Below are positions 62,434 to 64,000 of a DNA stretch of 64,000 nucleotides, in pieces. How positions within the stretch are numbered: position 1 is the stretch's first letter; each line of letters starts with the position of its first letter. Location: assembly GCA_029448655.1 (NCBI GenBank), contig JACCLO010000006.1, positions 62,001 to 126,000 on the forward strand. The letters are read 5' to 3'. Source of the stretch: Wolfiporia cocos. Taxonomy: Eukaryota; Basidiomycota; Agaricomycetes; Polyporales; Phaeolaceae. The position numbers and the translations under genes were made by a program. The notes below the pieces were generated by a model, which was given only the letters and a program-made list of their open reading frames with translations, searched no databases and was not told the DNA's origin.

Positions 62434-63438
62434 CCCCCTACCCCCGCCCTTGCGCTTGCGCTTGGGTCTGGGTTTCTATCCTACAGGGGCTATTGCTCGT
62501 TGCCGCGCACATCCCTACTCTTGACAAAGAGTTTGGGGTGATAGTTGAGATCTGGGGGATACAGCGCCATCCTCGGCAGAGGATTGGCAACCAGGGAAGC
62601 CACACCGCCTTTTTAGGCAGGAGGCCTACCTAACCCGGACTCCAGGGTCAAGGAGACATGGTCCTCGCTGACAAGCTTGGACTATGCGCGGTTAAGACCC
62701 GCCTGTGGAGAAAAAGGGACGGTCTGCCTGTGTGCGCCCAACCCCCTGTCATGGCAAGCGTTGTTCAGCGCCCCATCACTATCCACAGGGTCATCATTAT
62801 GATGGCATGGGAATTTTCCAAAGCCGCCTCCCAGGCGTAAGGGACCTGCTTTGAACCCGTTATGGGAAAAGCAGTGAGGGGGGTGACGTAAAAAATCACC
62901 CTGCCATAGGTCACTCGCGGTAGCCAATAGCATAAGTCCTCCGGGCAGCTCGGCGTGCGAGCATGGGTCAAACGGATTTGGGGCCCCATTGGAAGAGAAG
63001 CGCGTGGCCCACTCCTTCGGGATGTGGAGCGCTGCTGTCTCGCGATCTTAGATTGACAGTGGTTTTTTAGCCCTGATGTGACACCCATGTGGCTATAGAC
63101 GGCAACCTCATTGTTGAAGCATGGACAGGCTAAGGGATGTAAAATCCCAGCCACTTTCCGGCATCGTCCCTCCGGGGCGGTGTCGTGTATCCGAATCCCA
63201 ATCATCTGACCCAGGAACCGGCCTGGCAGTCAGCAACTCTACCCCTGGAGTCGGCGCCTCTGACCGTTAGGGTCATGCGAATATCCGCGCCGTCTCGGCA
63301 CAGGGTTTGCGCGCAACATAAGAGTAATTATGCCCCGTAGTACACCTTCTTTGCTCCTGAAAAGGAGTCCACTACCCTACCTCACATAATCCCTTCTATT
63401 CCTGTTCTTGGACGTATCACTGGGAAACTTCGTTTCTC
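62434..63438 (+). other. A3 leader
   Basis: About 1 kb, matching the A1 and A2 leaders; no gene seen. Confidence 0.6.
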
Positions 63439-64000
63439 ATGAAGGCTGCACTTTCTAGAATCATGCCCCGCGTTACCCGTCGCACCCGTGGCTCCTCCAC
63501 TGCCCCTTACGTTAAGCCGGCAAAGCGGTCCCTTCTCAGCCGCATCGACACCGCCGACATTCCTCGGGCAGAGGACGTCACATACACTCTTCCTGTAAAG
63601 GAAGATTACACCGGAAAGCTCCATCTTTGGGAGATTCCCGTCCACATGCCAAAACACATCGCTGAGGCTGGGAAACCCGCTCCTCGACCTCCCAAGCCAG
63701 TTCCACTCGCCAAGCGAATCTGGACAGAGGAAGAGAAGCTAGCCGCTTCCATTACCGCCATGGAGAACCTAATCGAACTCCGCGAACTCAACAAGCTCAA
63801 GCTCGCCCGCGATAAGCTGAATAAGCGAATCGCCGCCAAACAAGCCGCCAAGGAAGCCAAGCAAGCAGCTTCTTCACTGGCCCTCCGTCTCTCCAGCCCG
63901 GCGGCCGGACCTTCAGTTCCGGCCAACCACAAGATTCTCGACCCTTCCCTCGTCTTCGGGAAGAAGAAGCCTCTCCAAGCATGCGATCAAGTTATTCCCA
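63439..64000 (+). CDS. A3 ORF1 (partial, runs off the window)
   Basis: ATG at 63439, 187 codons open to the window edge, over 95 % identical by eye to the first 187 residues of A1 ORF1, including the Arg-rich start, the Pro-rich segment and the coiled-coil helix. Completeness cannot be judged from here. Confidence 0.75.
   Translation, partial: MKAALSRIMPRVTRRTRGSSTAPYVKPAKRSLLSRIDTADIPRAEDVTYTLPVKEDYTGKLHLWEIPVHMPKHIAEAGKPAPRPPKPVPLAKRIWTEEEKLAASITAMENLIELRELNKLKLARDKLNKRIAAKQAAKEAKQAASSLALRLSSPAAGPSVPANHKILDPSLVFGKKKPLQACDQVIP

Larger units (their letters stand above)
61722..64000 (+). mobile_element. A3: 5' part of a third family A element
   Basis: 5' LTR 61722-62420, primer site, leader and the start of ORF1, continuing past the window end. 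Uninterrupted in this part, so it serves as the empty-site reference for E1, E2 and the inverted solo LTR of A1. Confidence 0.93.

Overview
The window is a repeat-dominated stretch of a filamentous fungal genome, most likely a basidiomycete (Agaricomycetes). The clues are introns of about 48-71 bp with GT..AG ends, chromodomain Ty3/gypsy elements carrying dUTPase domains, and a Crinkler-headed protein kinase. Roughly nine tenths of the sequence is LTR retrotransposons nested in one another. By 5-bp target-site duplications (TSDs) and 'empty-site' copies elsewhere in the window I could separate these families: A (699-bp LTR, three copies A1-A3 plus solo and broken LTRs, + strand), B (618-bp LTR; B0, B1, B2, all on the - strand), C (372-bp LTR, one intact copy, + strand), and solo LTRs D (1095 bp), E (about 570 bp), F (254 bp) and G (1063 bp).

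Layout. 1-757 end of a D LTR; 758-4798 internal region of B0 (pol fragment, frameshifted gag, intact ORF1, leader); 4799-4892 a 94-bp B-LTR piece; 4893-31776 decayed element B1, whose pol is split by A1 (9780-21053) and whose 5' LTR is split by C (23360-31553). 31777-37162 is an island of host-type DNA: a cut membrane-protein fragment, a broken aldose 1-epimerase gene on the - strand, an intact seven-exon Crinkler-kinase gene (34176-36895) and a palindrome cluster. 37163-42644 holds little but decayed LTR debris with two clean solo insertions (G and F1). From 42645 runs A2, interrupted in turn by E2, B2 (47913-57573), D1, F2 and D2; D2 is cut by A3, which leaves the window at 64000.

How the elements work. 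A and B carry an unrecognised coiled-coil ORF (ORF1) upstream of gag, then gag, then a pol of protease-RT-RNase H-integrase-chromodomain-dUTPase. C is one 2243-residue Gag-Pol with the dUTPase between Gag and protease. In all three families the segment just after the 5' LTR is not a tRNA-type primer site but is complementary over 10-12 nt to the presumed 5' end of the element's own RNA, 33-34 nt downstream of a TATA box: the arrangement known from Tf1-type self-priming elements. The three families use three different Gag-Pol linkages: a TGATG stop-start in B, an overlapping +1 frame in A, and direct fusion in C. C and B2 have LTR pairs that look identical to me, so they are recent insertions; B0 and B1 are decayed. 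All alignments were done by eye.
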